Assembly (NCBI RefSeq): GCF_965277665.1
Contig: NZ_OZ255835.1
Span: 1,736,001 to 1,800,000 of the forward strand
Direction of reading: 5' to 3'
DNA length: 64,000 bases
Source: Lichenicoccus sp965277665
GTDB lineage: Bacteria; Pseudomonadota; Alphaproteobacteria; Acetobacterales; Acetobacteraceae
In this document: one piece after another, positions 16,487 through 25,062 of the stretch
Numbering within the stretch: position 1 is the first letter of the stretch
Layout: each line of letters opens with the position of its first letter
Translations under genes and position numbers: made by a program
The notes under the pieces: generated by a model
The model's input: only the letters and a program-made list of their open reading frames with translations
Databases searched by the model: none
Told to the model about the DNA's origin: nothing

Positions 16487-17634
16487 GCGGGCTGCGGGTC
16501 GGCATCCTGGCGCATTCCACCAATCCTCGCGGCGGCGTCGTGCACGCGCTCAATCTCGCCGAGGCGCTGACCGCGCGAGGCATCGAGGCGACACTGCTGG
16601 CGCCCGCGACACCCGGCGCGTCGCTGTTCCGCGCACCGCAATGCCGGACGCTGCTGATCCCCGCGGCCCCGGTCGCCCAGGCCGGAACCGAGACGCTGGT
16701 GCGCACACGGCGCGCCGAGATCACGAACTTCCTGGGCACGCGGCACTACGACCTGCTGCACGCCCAGGATCCGATCTCCGCACTGGCCCTGTCGGACCTG
16801 GAAGGTGCCGGCCACATCAGGAGCTTCGTGCGCACGGTGCATCATCTCGATCCGTTCCGCAATCCGGTGCTGGCACGATGGCAGGACATGGCGGTGCAAC
16901 GGGCGCGTGGCCTGTTCTGTGTCAGCAGGATGTGGCGCGAGATCATCGCCGCGCGTTACGGGCGACGCAGCGTCGTGGTCGGCAACGGCGTCGAGACACG
17001 GCGCTTCACGCCCCGTCCGGACCATCGCGATGCGGCGCTGCGGACGCGCTTGCTGCCAGGCGGCGAACGGTTCGTGCTGGCGATCGGCGGCATCGAGGAA
17101 CGCAAGAACACGCTCGGCACGCTGCGCGCCTTCCTGCGCATCATGCGCGCGCAGACCCATCCCGGCCTGCGGCTGGTGATCGCGGGGGGCGCGAGCCTGC
17201 TCGACCACAGCGCCTACCGACGCGAATTCGCGGCCGTGCTGGACCGTTCGGGCTACGCGGATCGCGTCATCCTGGCGGGCGTGATCGAGGATGCGGACAT
17301 GCCGGCGCTGTACCGGTCCGCCGCCCTGTTGTGCTTTGCGTCCCTGCAGGAAGGCTACGGGCTCTGCATCCTCGAGGCGCTGGCCTGCGGCATTCCGGTG
17401 GTCGCGCCGCACGGGGCACCCTTCGACGAATATCTGGACCCGCCGGATGCGCTGCGTGTCGATCCGCGCAACGATGCGGAAATCGCGTCGGCGATCCTGC
17501 GCGCCTTGCAGCCGCCATGCGCGCAGCGCGCCTACCGGCATGGCCCGGTGCGGGCGGCGCGCTTCGCCTGGGACGAGGTCGCGACGGCGCATCTCGCCGG
17601 CTACTACCACCACCGGGAGCTGGCCGATGCCTGA
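16483..17634 (+). CDS. MSMEG_0565-family glycosyltransferase
   Basis: A GT-B fold, GT4-type glycosyltransferase of 383 residues. The N-terminal glycine-rich start (VGILAHSTNPRGGVVHALNL) and the C-terminal donor-site motif (EGYGLCILEALACGIPVVAP, with the EX7E arrangement) are clear. This family is a frequent but not universal member of the nitrilase cluster and implies that the pathway makes or modifies a glycosylated metabolite (inference). It overlaps its upstream neighbour by 4 bp and the next gene by 8 bp. Confidence 0.93.
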   Translation: MSGLRVGILAHSTNPRGGVVHALNLAEALTARGIEATLLAPATPGASLFRAPQCRTLLIPAAPVAQAGTETLVRTRRAEITNFLGTRHYDLLHAQDPISALALSDLEGAGHIRSFVRTVHHLDPFRNPVLARWQDMAVQRARGLFCVSRMWREIIAARYGRRSVVVGNGVETRRFTPRPDHRDAALRTRLLPGGERFVLAIGGIEERKNTLGTLRAFLRIMRAQTHPGLRLVIAGGASLLDHSAYRREFAAVLDRSGYADRVILAGVIEDADMPALYRSAALLCFASLQEGYGLCILEALACGIPVVAPHGAPFDEYLDPPDALRVDPRNDAEIASAILRALQPPCAQRAYRHGPVRAARFAWDEVATAHLAGYYHHRELADA

Positions 17635-17908
17635 GATGCGGTTCAGGGTGCGCTGGCCGGATGGCGGCGAGACGCTGTGCTATTCGCCATCCCTGGTCAT
17701 TCGCGAGCATCTTGCGGCCGGGGGCACCTACCCGCTGCCGGATTTCCTGGACCGCGCCCGCACGGCGCTGCGGATCGCGAGTGACCGCGTGCAGCAAAAA
17801 TACGGCATGCCCTGCTCGCGCGCCATCGGGCAGCTCAGGGCCATCGAGAGGCTGGCCTCGCAGTACGCCCCGGACACCGCCGTTGCAGTGACGGAATTCA
17901 TCCTATGA
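17627..17908 (+). CDS. MSMEG_0570-family nitrogen starvation response protein
   Basis: A 93-residue cytoplasmic protein with the conserved MRFRVRWPDG beginning and a helical C-terminal part (DRVQQKYGMPCSRAIGQL). Its function is unknown; it is found as part of the nitrilase cluster and corresponds in position to nitG-like genes. ATG 17627 overlaps the glycosyltransferase by 8 bp; a second in-frame ATG three codons later would also fit. Confidence 0.9.
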   Translation: MPEMRFRVRWPDGGETLCYSPSLVIREHLAAGGTYPLPDFLDRARTALRIASDRVQQKYGMPCSRAIGQLRAIERLASQYAPDTAVAVTEFIL

Positions 17909-19176
17909 AGGACAGGCCGATCGTGGGCGACACGCCAGCCGCGATGCATGACGTCGTGATCATCGGCGGCGGACAGGCCGGCCTGTCCGCCAGCTGGCAG
18001 CTGACCCAACGCGGCATCGACCATGTCGTGCTCGAGCAGCACGCGACCGCGCATGCCTGGCGCCACGAGCGCTGGGACAGTTTCTGCCTGGTGACGCCGA
18101 ACTGGCAATGCACCCTGCCCGGCTATCCCTATGCCGGGCGCGACCCGCACGGCTTCATGCTCCGCGACGAGATCGTGGCCTATGTCGAGGGCTATGCCGC
18201 CTCCTTTGGCGCTCCGGTTCGCAAGGGCGCGAAGGTGGTCGCGCTGCAGCGCAACGATGCCGGGTATCGTGTATGCAGTGAGGCTGGCGAAATGCTCGCC
18301 GGCCAGGTGATCGTTGCCACCGGCGGCTACCACGATCCGATCGTGCCGTCCTATGCGAGTGCGCTGGATCCGACGATCCTGCAGATCCACTCCTCGGAGT
18401 ACCGCTCCCCGGACAGCATGCCCGAGGGCGCCGTCCTGGTGGTCGGCACCGGCCAGTCCGGCTGCCAGATCGCCGAGGACCTGCATCTGGCCGGCCGCGC
18501 GGTGCATCTGTGCGTCGGCGAGGCGCCGCGCGTGGCCCGGCGCTATCGCGGCCGCGATGTCGTCGAATGGCTGCACCTGATGGGCTACTACGACATCCCG
18601 GTCGACGAGCATCCGCTGCGCGAGGGCGTGCGCGACAAGACCAACCACTACGTCACCGGGCGCGATGGCGGCCGCGACATCGACCTACGCCTGCGCGCCA
18701 CCGAAGGCATGCAGCTCTACGGCAAGCTCACCGGCATGCACGGCGGCCGCGTCGCGGTGGCGCCCGATCTGGCGCACAACCTCGATGCCGCCGACGAGGT
18801 CGGCGAGAGCATCAAGCGCAGCATCGATGGCTGGATTGCCAAGTCTGCGATCGAGGCGCCGGTCGAGGCCGCCTACACGCCACCCTGGCGCCCCCCATCT
18901 GGTCCTGGGACCGAGCGCACGCCGATCGATACCGCCGCACTCGGGATCACCAGCGTGATCTGGTGCATCGGCTTCAGGATGAATTTCTCCTGGGTCGAGC
19001 TGCCGGTGTTCGACGAGCGCGGCGCACCGCGCCACCGGCGCGGCGTCACCGACCAGGAGGGCCTCTATTTCCTGGGCCTGCCCTGGCTGCATAGCTGGGG
19101 CTCCGGCCGCTTCTCGGGAATCGCGCGGGATTCCGAACACCTGGCCGATCAGATCGCGCGACGCGTCCGGCGGTGA
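17905..19176 (+). CDS. MSMEG_0569-family flavin-dependent oxidoreductase
   Basis: A 423-residue flavoprotein resembling flavin monooxygenases. The N-terminal FAD-binding Rossmann motif is VVIIGGGQAGLSASWQL and the second NAD(P)-binding motif is VLVVGTGQSGCQIAEDL. A C-terminal FAD region (LYFLGLPWLHSWGSGRF) is also present. It is the last gene of the cluster, overlapping the previous stop by 4 bp. Together with the radical SAM, AIR-synthase-like and glycosyltransferase genes it suggests a biosynthetic or modification route rather than simple nitrile hydrolysis. Confidence 0.93.
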   Translation: MKDRPIVGDTPAAMHDVVIIGGGQAGLSASWQLTQRGIDHVVLEQHATAHAWRHERWDSFCLVTPNWQCTLPGYPYAGRDPHGFMLRDEIVAYVEGYAASFGAPVRKGAKVVALQRNDAGYRVCSEAGEMLAGQVIVATGGYHDPIVPSYASALDPTILQIHSSEYRSPDSMPEGAVLVVGTGQSGCQIAEDLHLAGRAVHLCVGEAPRVARRYRGRDVVEWLHLMGYYDIPVDEHPLREGVRDKTNHYVTGRDGGRDIDLRLRATEGMQLYGKLTGMHGGRVAVAPDLAHNLDAADEVGESIKRSIDGWIAKSAIEAPVEAAYTPPWRPPSGPGTERTPIDTAALGITSVIWCIGFRMNFSWVELPVFDERGAPRHRRGVTDQEGLYFLGLPWLHSWGSGRFSGIARDSEHLADQIARRVRR

Positions 19177-19322
19177 TCCAACCATATCCGCTTAAGCGCA
19201 ACAGAGGCAGCATCGAGGTTTCCCTCCCAAATATCCTATCGCGCGCCACCCCTTCTGGTGTTGATCTGGTGGTGATAAGCCATACTGCAATCGCATCATG
19301 AGAGCGTTTGCAGAAATCATAG

Positions 19323-19434
19323 GCGGCATGAGGTCCGCCCTACGCCCCGGATCCGGCACCTCGACATGGACGTGCAGGGCGCAGACAATGGTGCGCGTCG
19401 CCAGGATACCGTGCTCGGCAACCATCCGGAGCGC
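19323..19434 (-). pseudogene. Decayed ybdK fragment
   Basis: About 110 bp closely match the interior of the intact ybdK gene at about 21296-21408, in the same orientation. The minus-strand translation keeps the core VAEHGILATRTIVCALHVHVEVPDPGRR, against VAEYGILATRNMVCALHVHVEVPDPARR in the intact protein, but is cut at both ends. It lies in the 411-bp gap 19177-19587. The rest of that gap shows no gene. The fragment and the intact gene flank the ferritin-like gene as direct repeats. Confidence 0.85.
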
Positions 19435-19587
19435 TGGCCCATCACCTGCCGGTCGCCTACGCCTCGATCGTCTGAAGCGGTTATCCGAAACGTGATGCGC
19501 CGGCGGCATCGGGCTGCCGAACCTGCGGCCCGTCCTCGATGTTGCTGCTCCGGAAACAAGACCGACAGTGTATCCGAGGCACAGAAC

Positions 19588-20514
19588 ATGGTTGATGAAG
19601 TCGCTATCGAGCCCGCTTCCGGCGAGAGCCCGGGTCCTGCAGCCCCCGCCGGGGGCGGCCGCAGACGATTGATACGGCGGATGGGTGCAGGCGTGGTCGG
19701 TGGCGCCGTGATGGCTTCGGCAGCCGGCGTCGTGCTTGGCAGCGACACGGCGAAGGCCGCTGCCATCACCGACACCGACATCATCAACTTTGCCTTGAAC
19801 TTCGAGTATCTCGGGGCCGAATACTATCTGCGCGCAATCACCGGACAGGGGCTCGCCGCGACCCTGCTGACCGGCACCGGAACCCAGGGCACCGTGACGG
19901 GCGGCAGCGTGGTGCCCTGGAACGGGTCGGCGATCCAGTATTATGCGCAGCGGCTCGCCGTCGACGAGCTCGCCCATGTCGAGTTCCTACGTGCCGTGAA
20001 CGGGACCGCTGCGATCGCCGAGCCGTCGATCAACCTGTCCACGTCGTGGACCACGCTCGCCATCGCGGCAGGCCTAATCGCTCCCGGCCAGACCTTCAAC
20101 CCGTTTGCCGACCCGATCTCATTCCTGCTCGGCGCCTACGTGATCGAGGATGTCTGTGTCACCGCGCTTGCCGGAGCCGCTGCCCTGCTGACGAGCAAGA
20201 CCAACGTCGCGGCCGCCGCTGGACTTCTCGGCACCGAAGGCTACCAGGCCGGCATGATCCGCACATTGCTGTCGGATCTTGGTGCCGGGCAGGCCACCGA
20301 TGCGATCTCTGCACTGCGCGCCTCACTCTCCGACGTCGCCGACGATTTCGGAACCACGATCCCGGGTAACGCGTACAACTTCGTTCCGAACGATATCAAC
20401 GGCCTGGCATTCCGCCGCACGCCGTCCCAGGTGCTGAACATCGCCTATGGCGGAGGTGCTGCGGCGAACTACGGCTTCTTCCCGAACCTCGTGAACGGCA
20501 CAATCAACTCGTAG
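19588..20514 (+). CDS. Exported ferritin-like (Ferritin_2) protein, copy 1
   Basis: A 308-residue protein. A twin-arginine-like signal (RRRLIRRMGAGVVGGAVMASAAG) precedes a four-helix Ferritin_2-type domain (INFALNFEYLGAEYYLRA, AVDELAHVEFLRA, LLGAYVIEDVCVTAL, LLGTEGYQAGMIRTLL). The DELAH motif is a typical metal-ligand pair. In the fourth helix the EXYH seen in the other two copies (39023, 40045) is EGYQ here, so one probable ligand is lost. Related proteins are annotated as desiccation-associated; function is unproven. ATG 19588 is the first sensible start, though the frame is open further upstream. A 13-bp stem follows the stop. Confidence 0.88.
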   Translation: MVDEVAIEPASGESPGPAAPAGGGRRRLIRRMGAGVVGGAVMASAAGVVLGSDTAKAAAITDTDIINFALNFEYLGAEYYLRAITGQGLAATLLTGTGTQGTVTGGSVVPWNGSAIQYYAQRLAVDELAHVEFLRAVNGTAAIAEPSINLSTSWTTLAIAAGLIAPGQTFNPFADPISFLLGAYVIEDVCVTALAGAAALLTSKTNVAAAAGLLGTEGYQAGMIRTLLSDLGAGQATDAISALRASLSDVADDFGTTIPGNAYNFVPNDINGLAFRRTPSQVLNIAYGGGAAANYGFFPNLVNGTINS

Positions 20515-20524
20515 AACTGTTTGA

Positions 20525-20556
20525 AGCCGGGACTGTCTTCCGCGACAGTCCCGGCT
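20525..20556 (+). terminator. Strong hairpin between ferritin-like gene and ybdK
   Basis: A perfect 13-bp inverted repeat (20525-20537 with 20544-20556) closes a 6-base loop 11 bases after the ferritin-like stop. There is no T-run on either strand, so it may slow polymerase or protect mRNA ends for both convergent genes rather than act as a classic terminator. Confidence 0.65.
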
Positions 20557-20602
20557 CGTGGGCATGGCGGGTCGTTCGGACGCGTGAGGAGGTCCTGACG
20601 CA

Positions 20603-21730
20603 TCAGCCTGGCCGCTTACTCTCGGCCGCGAGCCAATCCACCACTCCATGCAGGGCGGCGTCGTTCTCCAGGCCCGCCCGAAGCCCGCGTTCATATGTTT
20701 CGACCTGGCGGTCGGATCCTGTCCCGCGACGCACGATCCCGCGAGCCGCCTCCAGTTCCCGCTCGCAGCCGAATGCCGCTGCATCTTCCCGTAGCAACGC
20801 GATCAACGTCTCCATGTTGTCCTTGAGGGAAACCATCGTGCGCGATGCCTCGTCGATCAGTGAGGCGTGCACCCCGTCGCGCTGCACGCGCCAGAAGTTC
20901 TCGCTGGCGATCGCTCTCGAAGCTCCGGTCAGCCTGGCGTGGATATCCGACCGACGGTCAAGCATACGCACGACGCAGCGATACAGCGCCGCGATCGCGA
21001 CACTGTCGCCCACCCGGACGCAGCTGTCGCAGACACGCAGTTCCAGTGTCGGATAATGCATCGAGGGCCGCAACGCCCACCACAGGTAGCTCGCATCCGG
21101 TATCGCGCCCGACTGCGTCATCACCTGCAGGTAGTGCTCGTAGTCGGCGGCACCATCCATCAGGTCCGGCAGTCCCGATCGCGGCCACTCGCGATAGGCC
21201 GCCATCCGGTAGCCGGCGAGACCGGTCTGCCGTCCCTCCCAGAACGGCGACGAGACCGAAAGTGCGAGGAACATCGGCACATACGGGACCATGCGCCGCA
21301 TGAGTTCGGCCCGGCGCGCGGGATCCGGCACCTCGACATGGACGTGCAGGGCGCAGACCATGTTGCGCGTCGCCAGGATGCCGTATTCGGCCACCATCCG
21401 GTCGTAGCGTTCGCCTTCGCTCTGCGCCTGCTCCGGCCATGCGGCGAGCGGATGCGTGCCGGACGCGAACACCAGCAGCCCGCGCTCGCGGCCGATCGCG
21501 GCGAGTTCCGAGCGCAGGAACCGCAGCCGATCATGCGCCTCGGCAAAATCGGTTCCAGGCGAGGTCGAAACCTCGACCTGGCTCTGCAGGACTTCCCGTC
21601 CGCACCCCGGCAGCCTGTCGTTCGCGGCGACATGGAAGGCCCTGGCCGCGTCCGAAGACGGCGTGCCGCGGCTCAAGGCATCGGCGAGGAAATATTCTTC
21701 TTCGATCCCGAAACGATAGCGGCTGTCCAA
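20603..21730 (-). CDS. YbdK-type carboxylate-amine ligase (GCS2 family)
   Basis: A 375-residue ATP-grasp-like ligase related to glutamate-cysteine ligase. The family start FGIEEEYFLAD, the acidic stretch around SQVEVSTSP and the motif HVHVEVPD (metal binding) are present, as is the C-terminal RVCDSC-containing region. YbdK proteins have weak glutamate-cysteine ligase activity; the physiological substrate is often unknown. It is convergent with the ferritin-like gene. A 110-bp piece of a second copy lies on the far side of that gene. Confidence 0.9.
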   Translation of the reverse strand: MDSRYRFGIEEEYFLADALSRGTPSSDAARAFHVAANDRLPGCGREVLQSQVEVSTSPGTDFAEAHDRLRFLRSELAAIGRERGLLVFASGTHPLAAWPEQAQSEGERYDRMVAEYGILATRNMVCALHVHVEVPDPARRAELMRRMVPYVPMFLALSVSSPFWEGRQTGLAGYRMAAYREWPRSGLPDLMDGAADYEHYLQVMTQSGAIPDASYLWWALRPSMHYPTLELRVCDSCVRVGDSVAIAALYRCVVRMLDRRSDIHARLTGASRAIASENFWRVQRDGVHASLIDEASRTMVSLKDNMETLIALLREDAAAFGCERELEAARGIVRRGTGSDRQVETYERGLRAGLENDAALHGVVDWLAAESKRPG

Positions 21731-21756
21731 CGCACGCCTCCTGTCATTCTCAGGGC

Positions 21757-22416
21757 TCAGCCGGCCTGGCTCCTATCCTTCGGCAGCAGCAGGACGAGCG
21801 GCAGCATCGCCGCCGGAACCAGCAGCGGCAATGCCAGGCCACGCGCACAAAACACGCCGACTGCCGCGCCCGCCACATAGGTCGACCACAGCGACGGCAC
21901 GGTCACCAGGACGATCCGGTCGCCGTCATCGAGCGCGGCGCCCCGGGTGATCCGTCTGGCAAGCGCCTGGGCGAGCTTCTGCAGGTCGCCGGAGACGAAG
22001 CTGGTATTGATGCTCTGGCCGCCGAAGCGGGTGAAGACGGCGTTCTGGCCACCGAGTGCTGCCCCCAGGACCAGGACGTTGACCGGCTTGGGCAGGAACG
22101 CCGCCACCAGGATGACGAGACTGGCCACCAGCACGACGAGCACCCTGCCCCGGCCTGGTTCCTTCTCGGAACGCAGCAGCAGCCGGGCGGCCAGGGAGCC
22201 TGCCAGGAAGCAGAGGATCGCCGTCGCCTTCTGGGCGGCGCCGCGCCAATGGCCCTGGGCGAGTGCCACGCCGAGGAGTGCGGTGTTCCCGGTCATCTGG
22301 GCCGCGAACAGCCCGGTCTGCAGCCAGCCGAGGCCGTCGCAGAGACCGGCGATCAGGGCGAGCCAGGAGGCGCGGGAGGCCGGATGGCGCAGCGCCACGA
22401 GCCCAGGATGCGTCAC
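21757..22416 (-). CDS. DUF1275 (YoaK-type) membrane protein
   Basis: A roughly 219-residue inner membrane protein with about six helices and the family motif QTGLFAAQMTGNTALLGVALAQG near the N-terminus, then GGQNAVFTRFGGQSINTSFVSGDLQ. Function is unknown. I place the start at GTG 22416, which overlaps the TGA that would end the upstream DUF2721 coding frame (GTGA). The frame is also open upstream: because of a frameshift in the DUF2721 gene it reads back to ATG 22833 as a 358-residue hybrid. Confidence 0.85.
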   Translation of the reverse strand: MTHPGLVALRHPASRASWLALIAGLCDGLGWLQTGLFAAQMTGNTALLGVALAQGHWRGAAQKATAILCFLAGSLAARLLLRSEKEPGRGRVLVVLVASLVILVAAFLPKPVNVLVLGAALGGQNAVFTRFGGQSINTSFVSGDLQKLAQALARRITRGAALDDGDRIVLVTVPSLWSTYVAGAAVGVFCARGLALPLLVPAAMLPLVLLLPKDRSQAG

Positions 22417-22833
22417 TTCGCCGCCGTTGGCGTGGGCTTCGGCAACGGCCCTTCCATGCGCAGCCCGTGCCAGGCCAGCGCGCTGTCGCCGATGAAGGCC
22501 GCAAGCGCCCCCATCGTGCAGAGCAGGGCGACACCGAACAGCAGCACCAGCCAGGAACCGGCGCCCGAGTTGCGCAGGCTGCCGAGGAACAGCACGAGAG
22601 CCGCCCCGCAGGTGGCGGCGCAACACGGCTCGTGCGGCGTCGTGAGCCTCGCCGGACTGCTGATCCGCGATCGTCTCCAGGTGGTCCGAGACGCGCGCCA
22701 GCCGCGTGTTGAACAGGTTCAGCAGCGTGCCGATGCCCGACAGCATGAACACCGGCGTGAGTGCCACCTGGATGATGTGGGCGACATCGTCGACGGACTG
22801 GCTCGCCAGCGGCGTCGGGAAGGGAAAAGCCAT
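22413..22833 (-). pseudogene. DUF2721 membrane protein, frameshifted
   Basis: The N-terminal half (ATG 22833; DDVAHIIQVALTPVFMLSGI... through ARAVLRR) is in one frame. The C-terminal half, including a clear membrane helix (WLVLLFGVALLCTMGALAAFI) and the end at TGA 22413, is in another. The span is 421 bases, one more than a multiple of three, and the switch falls near 22605-22625 in a GC-rich stretch. The frame A continuation is Arg/Ala-rich nonsense. DUF2721 proteins are about 130-150 residues and of unknown function. A real mutation, a sequencing error and recoding are all possible. Confidence 0.7.
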
Positions 22834-22840
22834 CAGGCGG

Positions 22841-23524
22841 TCACCCGGCCTGGAGCCAGACCGCATCCTTGAGTTTCGCCACGAAGGCGGCATGCGCCTG
22901 CAGGGCCTGCGCGTCAGGCACCAGCAGCCGTGGACGGCGGTCGACGCTCGCGGCGTACGAGACGCCGGCCAGGCCGCCACCCTCCTCGACCGCCAGCGCC
23001 AGGCCGCGCTGCCGGCCGCCCATCAGCTCCAGATAGACCTGCGCCAGCAGCCGGCAATCGAGCAGCGCGTTGTGCGTGGTGCGCTCGGCAAGGTCGATGC
23101 CGTAGCGCCGGCACAGGCTGTCGAGGCTGTTCGGCAGCCCCGGGAAGCGCGCGCGCGCCAGCTCCAGCGTATCGACCATGCGGCCCCGGTCGAGCGCTGC
23201 CAGGTCGAGCTTCGCGAGCTCGGCGTCGAGGAAGCCGAAATCGAACGGCGCATTGTGCGCGATCAGCGGCGCATCGCCGACGAAGGCGAGAAAAGCATCG
23301 ACCACGCCGGCGAACTTCGGCTGGCCGACGAGGTGCGCGCGCGTGTAGCCATGCACGCGCGAGGCCTCCTCCGGCACGTCACGCTCGGGATCGAGCAGCA
23401 CATGGTAGTGCCGACCGGTCGGCAGATCGTCGATCAGCTCGACCGCAGCGATCTCGATGACGCGGTCGCCGGTACGCGGATCCAGCCCGGTGGTCTCGGT
23501 ATCGAACAGCACGGCTCGTTTCAT
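22841..23524 (-). CDS. dnaQ: DNA polymerase III epsilon subunit (3'-5' exonuclease)
   Basis: A 227-residue DEDDh exonuclease that proofreads for the replicative polymerase. Motif ExoI is FDTETTGLD, ExoII is HNAPFDFGFLD and ExoIII is HNALLDCRLLAQVY. The C-terminal tail that binds the alpha subunit is present. The start overlaps the coaE stop by 4 bp, and the upstream order aroE-coaE-dnaQ is a common alphaproteobacterial arrangement. Confidence 0.96.
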   Translation of the reverse strand: MKRAVLFDTETTGLDPRTGDRVIEIAAVELIDDLPTGRHYHVLLDPERDVPEEASRVHGYTRAHLVGQPKFAGVVDAFLAFVGDAPLIAHNAPFDFGFLDAELAKLDLAALDRGRMVDTLELARARFPGLPNSLDSLCRRYGIDLAERTTHNALLDCRLLAQVYLELMGGRQRGLALAVEEGGGLAGVSYAASVDRRPRLLVPDAQALQAHAAFVAKLKDAVWLQAG

Positions 23525-24117
23525 GGTGGAGTCTCCCGCAGTCGCACCAGCATGCGCCTGATCTGCCGCAGGCTGTGCCAGCGCGACAAGCCGGTGCGTA
23601 TCACCACATCGGCGCCGCGCCGCTTCTCGGCATCCGGCATCTGCCGCGCGATCAGCGACAGCGCCTCGCTCTCGCTCATGCCGCGACGGTGGCGAATGCG
23701 GCGGATCTGGGTCGCGGGGGGCGCCGACACCACCACCACCGTATCGCAGGCGCGCCAGCCGCCGCGCTCGAACAGCAGCGGGATGTCCAGCACCGCGAAG
23801 CGGGCGCCGCGCGACCGCGCGCGGCGCAGGAACCGCCGCTGCGCCGCGCGCACCATCGGATGCATGATCCGCTCGAGCGCGGTGAAGATCTCGGGGCTGG
23901 CGATCGCCGCCGCCCGCAGCACGCCGCGATCGATGCAGCCTTCATGCACCGCGTCGGGCACCAGGGCCGCGATCGCCGGCACCGCGGCGCCGCCACGCGC
24001 CTGCAGCCGGTGCACCTCGCGGTCGGCGTCGAACACCGGCAGGCCGGCCCGGCGCAGCGCCCGCGCCGCGGTGGACTTGCCCATGCCGATGCCGCCGGTC
24101 AGGCCGATGACCTTCAA
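23521..24117 (-). CDS. coaE: Dephospho-CoA kinase
   Basis: The last enzyme of coenzyme A synthesis, phosphorylating the ribose 3' hydroxyl of dephospho-CoA. The 198-residue protein has the P-loop GLTGGIGMGKST at residues 5-16, the DADREVHRL motif, and the lid region RRIRHRRGMSESEAL. It overlaps aroE upstream and dnaQ downstream by 4 bp each, so the three are a translationally coupled operon. Confidence 0.96.
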   Translation of the reverse strand: MKVIGLTGGIGMGKSTAARALRRAGLPVFDADREVHRLQARGGAAVPAIAALVPDAVHEGCIDRGVLRAAAIASPEIFTALERIMHPMVRAAQRRFLRRARSRGARFAVLDIPLLFERGGWRACDTVVVVSAPPATQIRRIRHRRGMSESEALSLIARQMPDAEKRRGADVVIRTGLSRWHSLRQIRRMLVRLRETPP

Positions 24118-25022
24118 CCAGATGCATCCGTTGCGGCAGGCTGGCCCGATGCCGCGACGCTGGACGCCAGCAACGCCGTGACCTCGTCATCGACCTCCGG
24201 CGTCACCCCGAACCAGGCGGCAAATCCCGGCACCGCCTGGTGCAGCAGCATGCCGAGGCCGCCCACCGTGCGCAGCCCGCGCGCGCGGGCCGCGGCCAGC
24301 AGGGCGGTCTCCAGCGGCACATAGACGATGTCGGCCACCACCAGGCGCGCGCCGGCGCGCGACAGGTCCGTCGGCAGGGCCGGCTGGCCCCGCATGCCGA
24401 GCGAGGTGGTGTTGACCAGCAGCGCCACATCCGCGAGCGCCGCCGGCCAGGCCGCCCAATCCAGTACCCTCACGCCGGGGCCCGGCACCGCGTGCCGTGG
24501 CGCGGGACCCGCTGCCGTGGCGAGGCGCCGCGCCAGCGCCTCGCTGCGCTCGCGCGTCCGGTTGGCCACCAGCACCGGGATGCCGTGCGCGAGCAGGGAC
24601 GCGGCCAGCGCGAGGGCGGCACCGCCGGCGCCGAGCAGCAGCACCGGGCCGGTGCGCGCATCGACGCCGGCGGCCCGCAGGCTGGCCAGGAAGCCGGCGC
24701 CGTCGGTGCTGCTTCCGAGACAGCGTCCATCTGCCGTGAACACCAGCGTGTTGACGCTGCCGGTCCGCGAAGCGGCCTCGTCGAGCTCGTCGCAGAACGC
24801 CGCCACCGCCTGCTTGTGCGGCACGGTGACGTTGAGCCCGGCGAAACCCGCCGCCCGCAGGCCGCGCAAGGCGGTTTCCAGCCGCTCGGGCGGCACCGGC
24901 AGCGGCACGTAGGCGCCGTCGATGCCGTGCCGGGCCAGCCAGTGGTTGTGCAGCAGCGGCGAGCGGGAGTGCGACACCGGATGGCCGATCACCCCGGCAA
25001 GGCGGGCAGACCCTGAGATCAT
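24114..25022 (-). CDS. aroE: Shikimate dehydrogenase
   Basis: NADP-dependent reduction of 3-dehydroshikimate in aromatic amino acid synthesis. Substrate-binding GHPVSHSRSP and catalytic Lys in NVTVPHKQAV are clear, as is the Rossmann glycine motif LLLGAGGAALALA. The start is ambiguous. ATG 25022 gives 302 residues; ATG 25052 gives 312. The two ATGs sit in an imperfect 16-bp tandem duplication (about 25022-25055), so the start region itself seems to have been copied. The N-formylglutamate amidohydrolase gene ends 40 bp upstream of ATG 25022. Confidence 0.95.
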   Translation of the reverse strand: MISGSARLAGVIGHPVSHSRSPLLHNHWLARHGIDGAYVPLPVPPERLETALRGLRAAGFAGLNVTVPHKQAVAAFCDELDEAASRTGSVNTLVFTADGRCLGSSTDGAGFLASLRAAGVDARTGPVLLLGAGGAALALAASLLAHGIPVLVANRTRERSEALARRLATAAGPAPRHAVPGPGVRVLDWAAWPAALADVALLVNTTSLGMRGQPALPTDLSRAGARLVVADIVYVPLETALLAAARARGLRTVGGLGMLLHQAVPGFAAWFGVTPEVDDEVTALLASSVAASGQPAATDASG

Positions 25023-25062
25023 CGCCCCGCCTGCATGCAGGCCCGCCTTCATGCAGGGAGGA

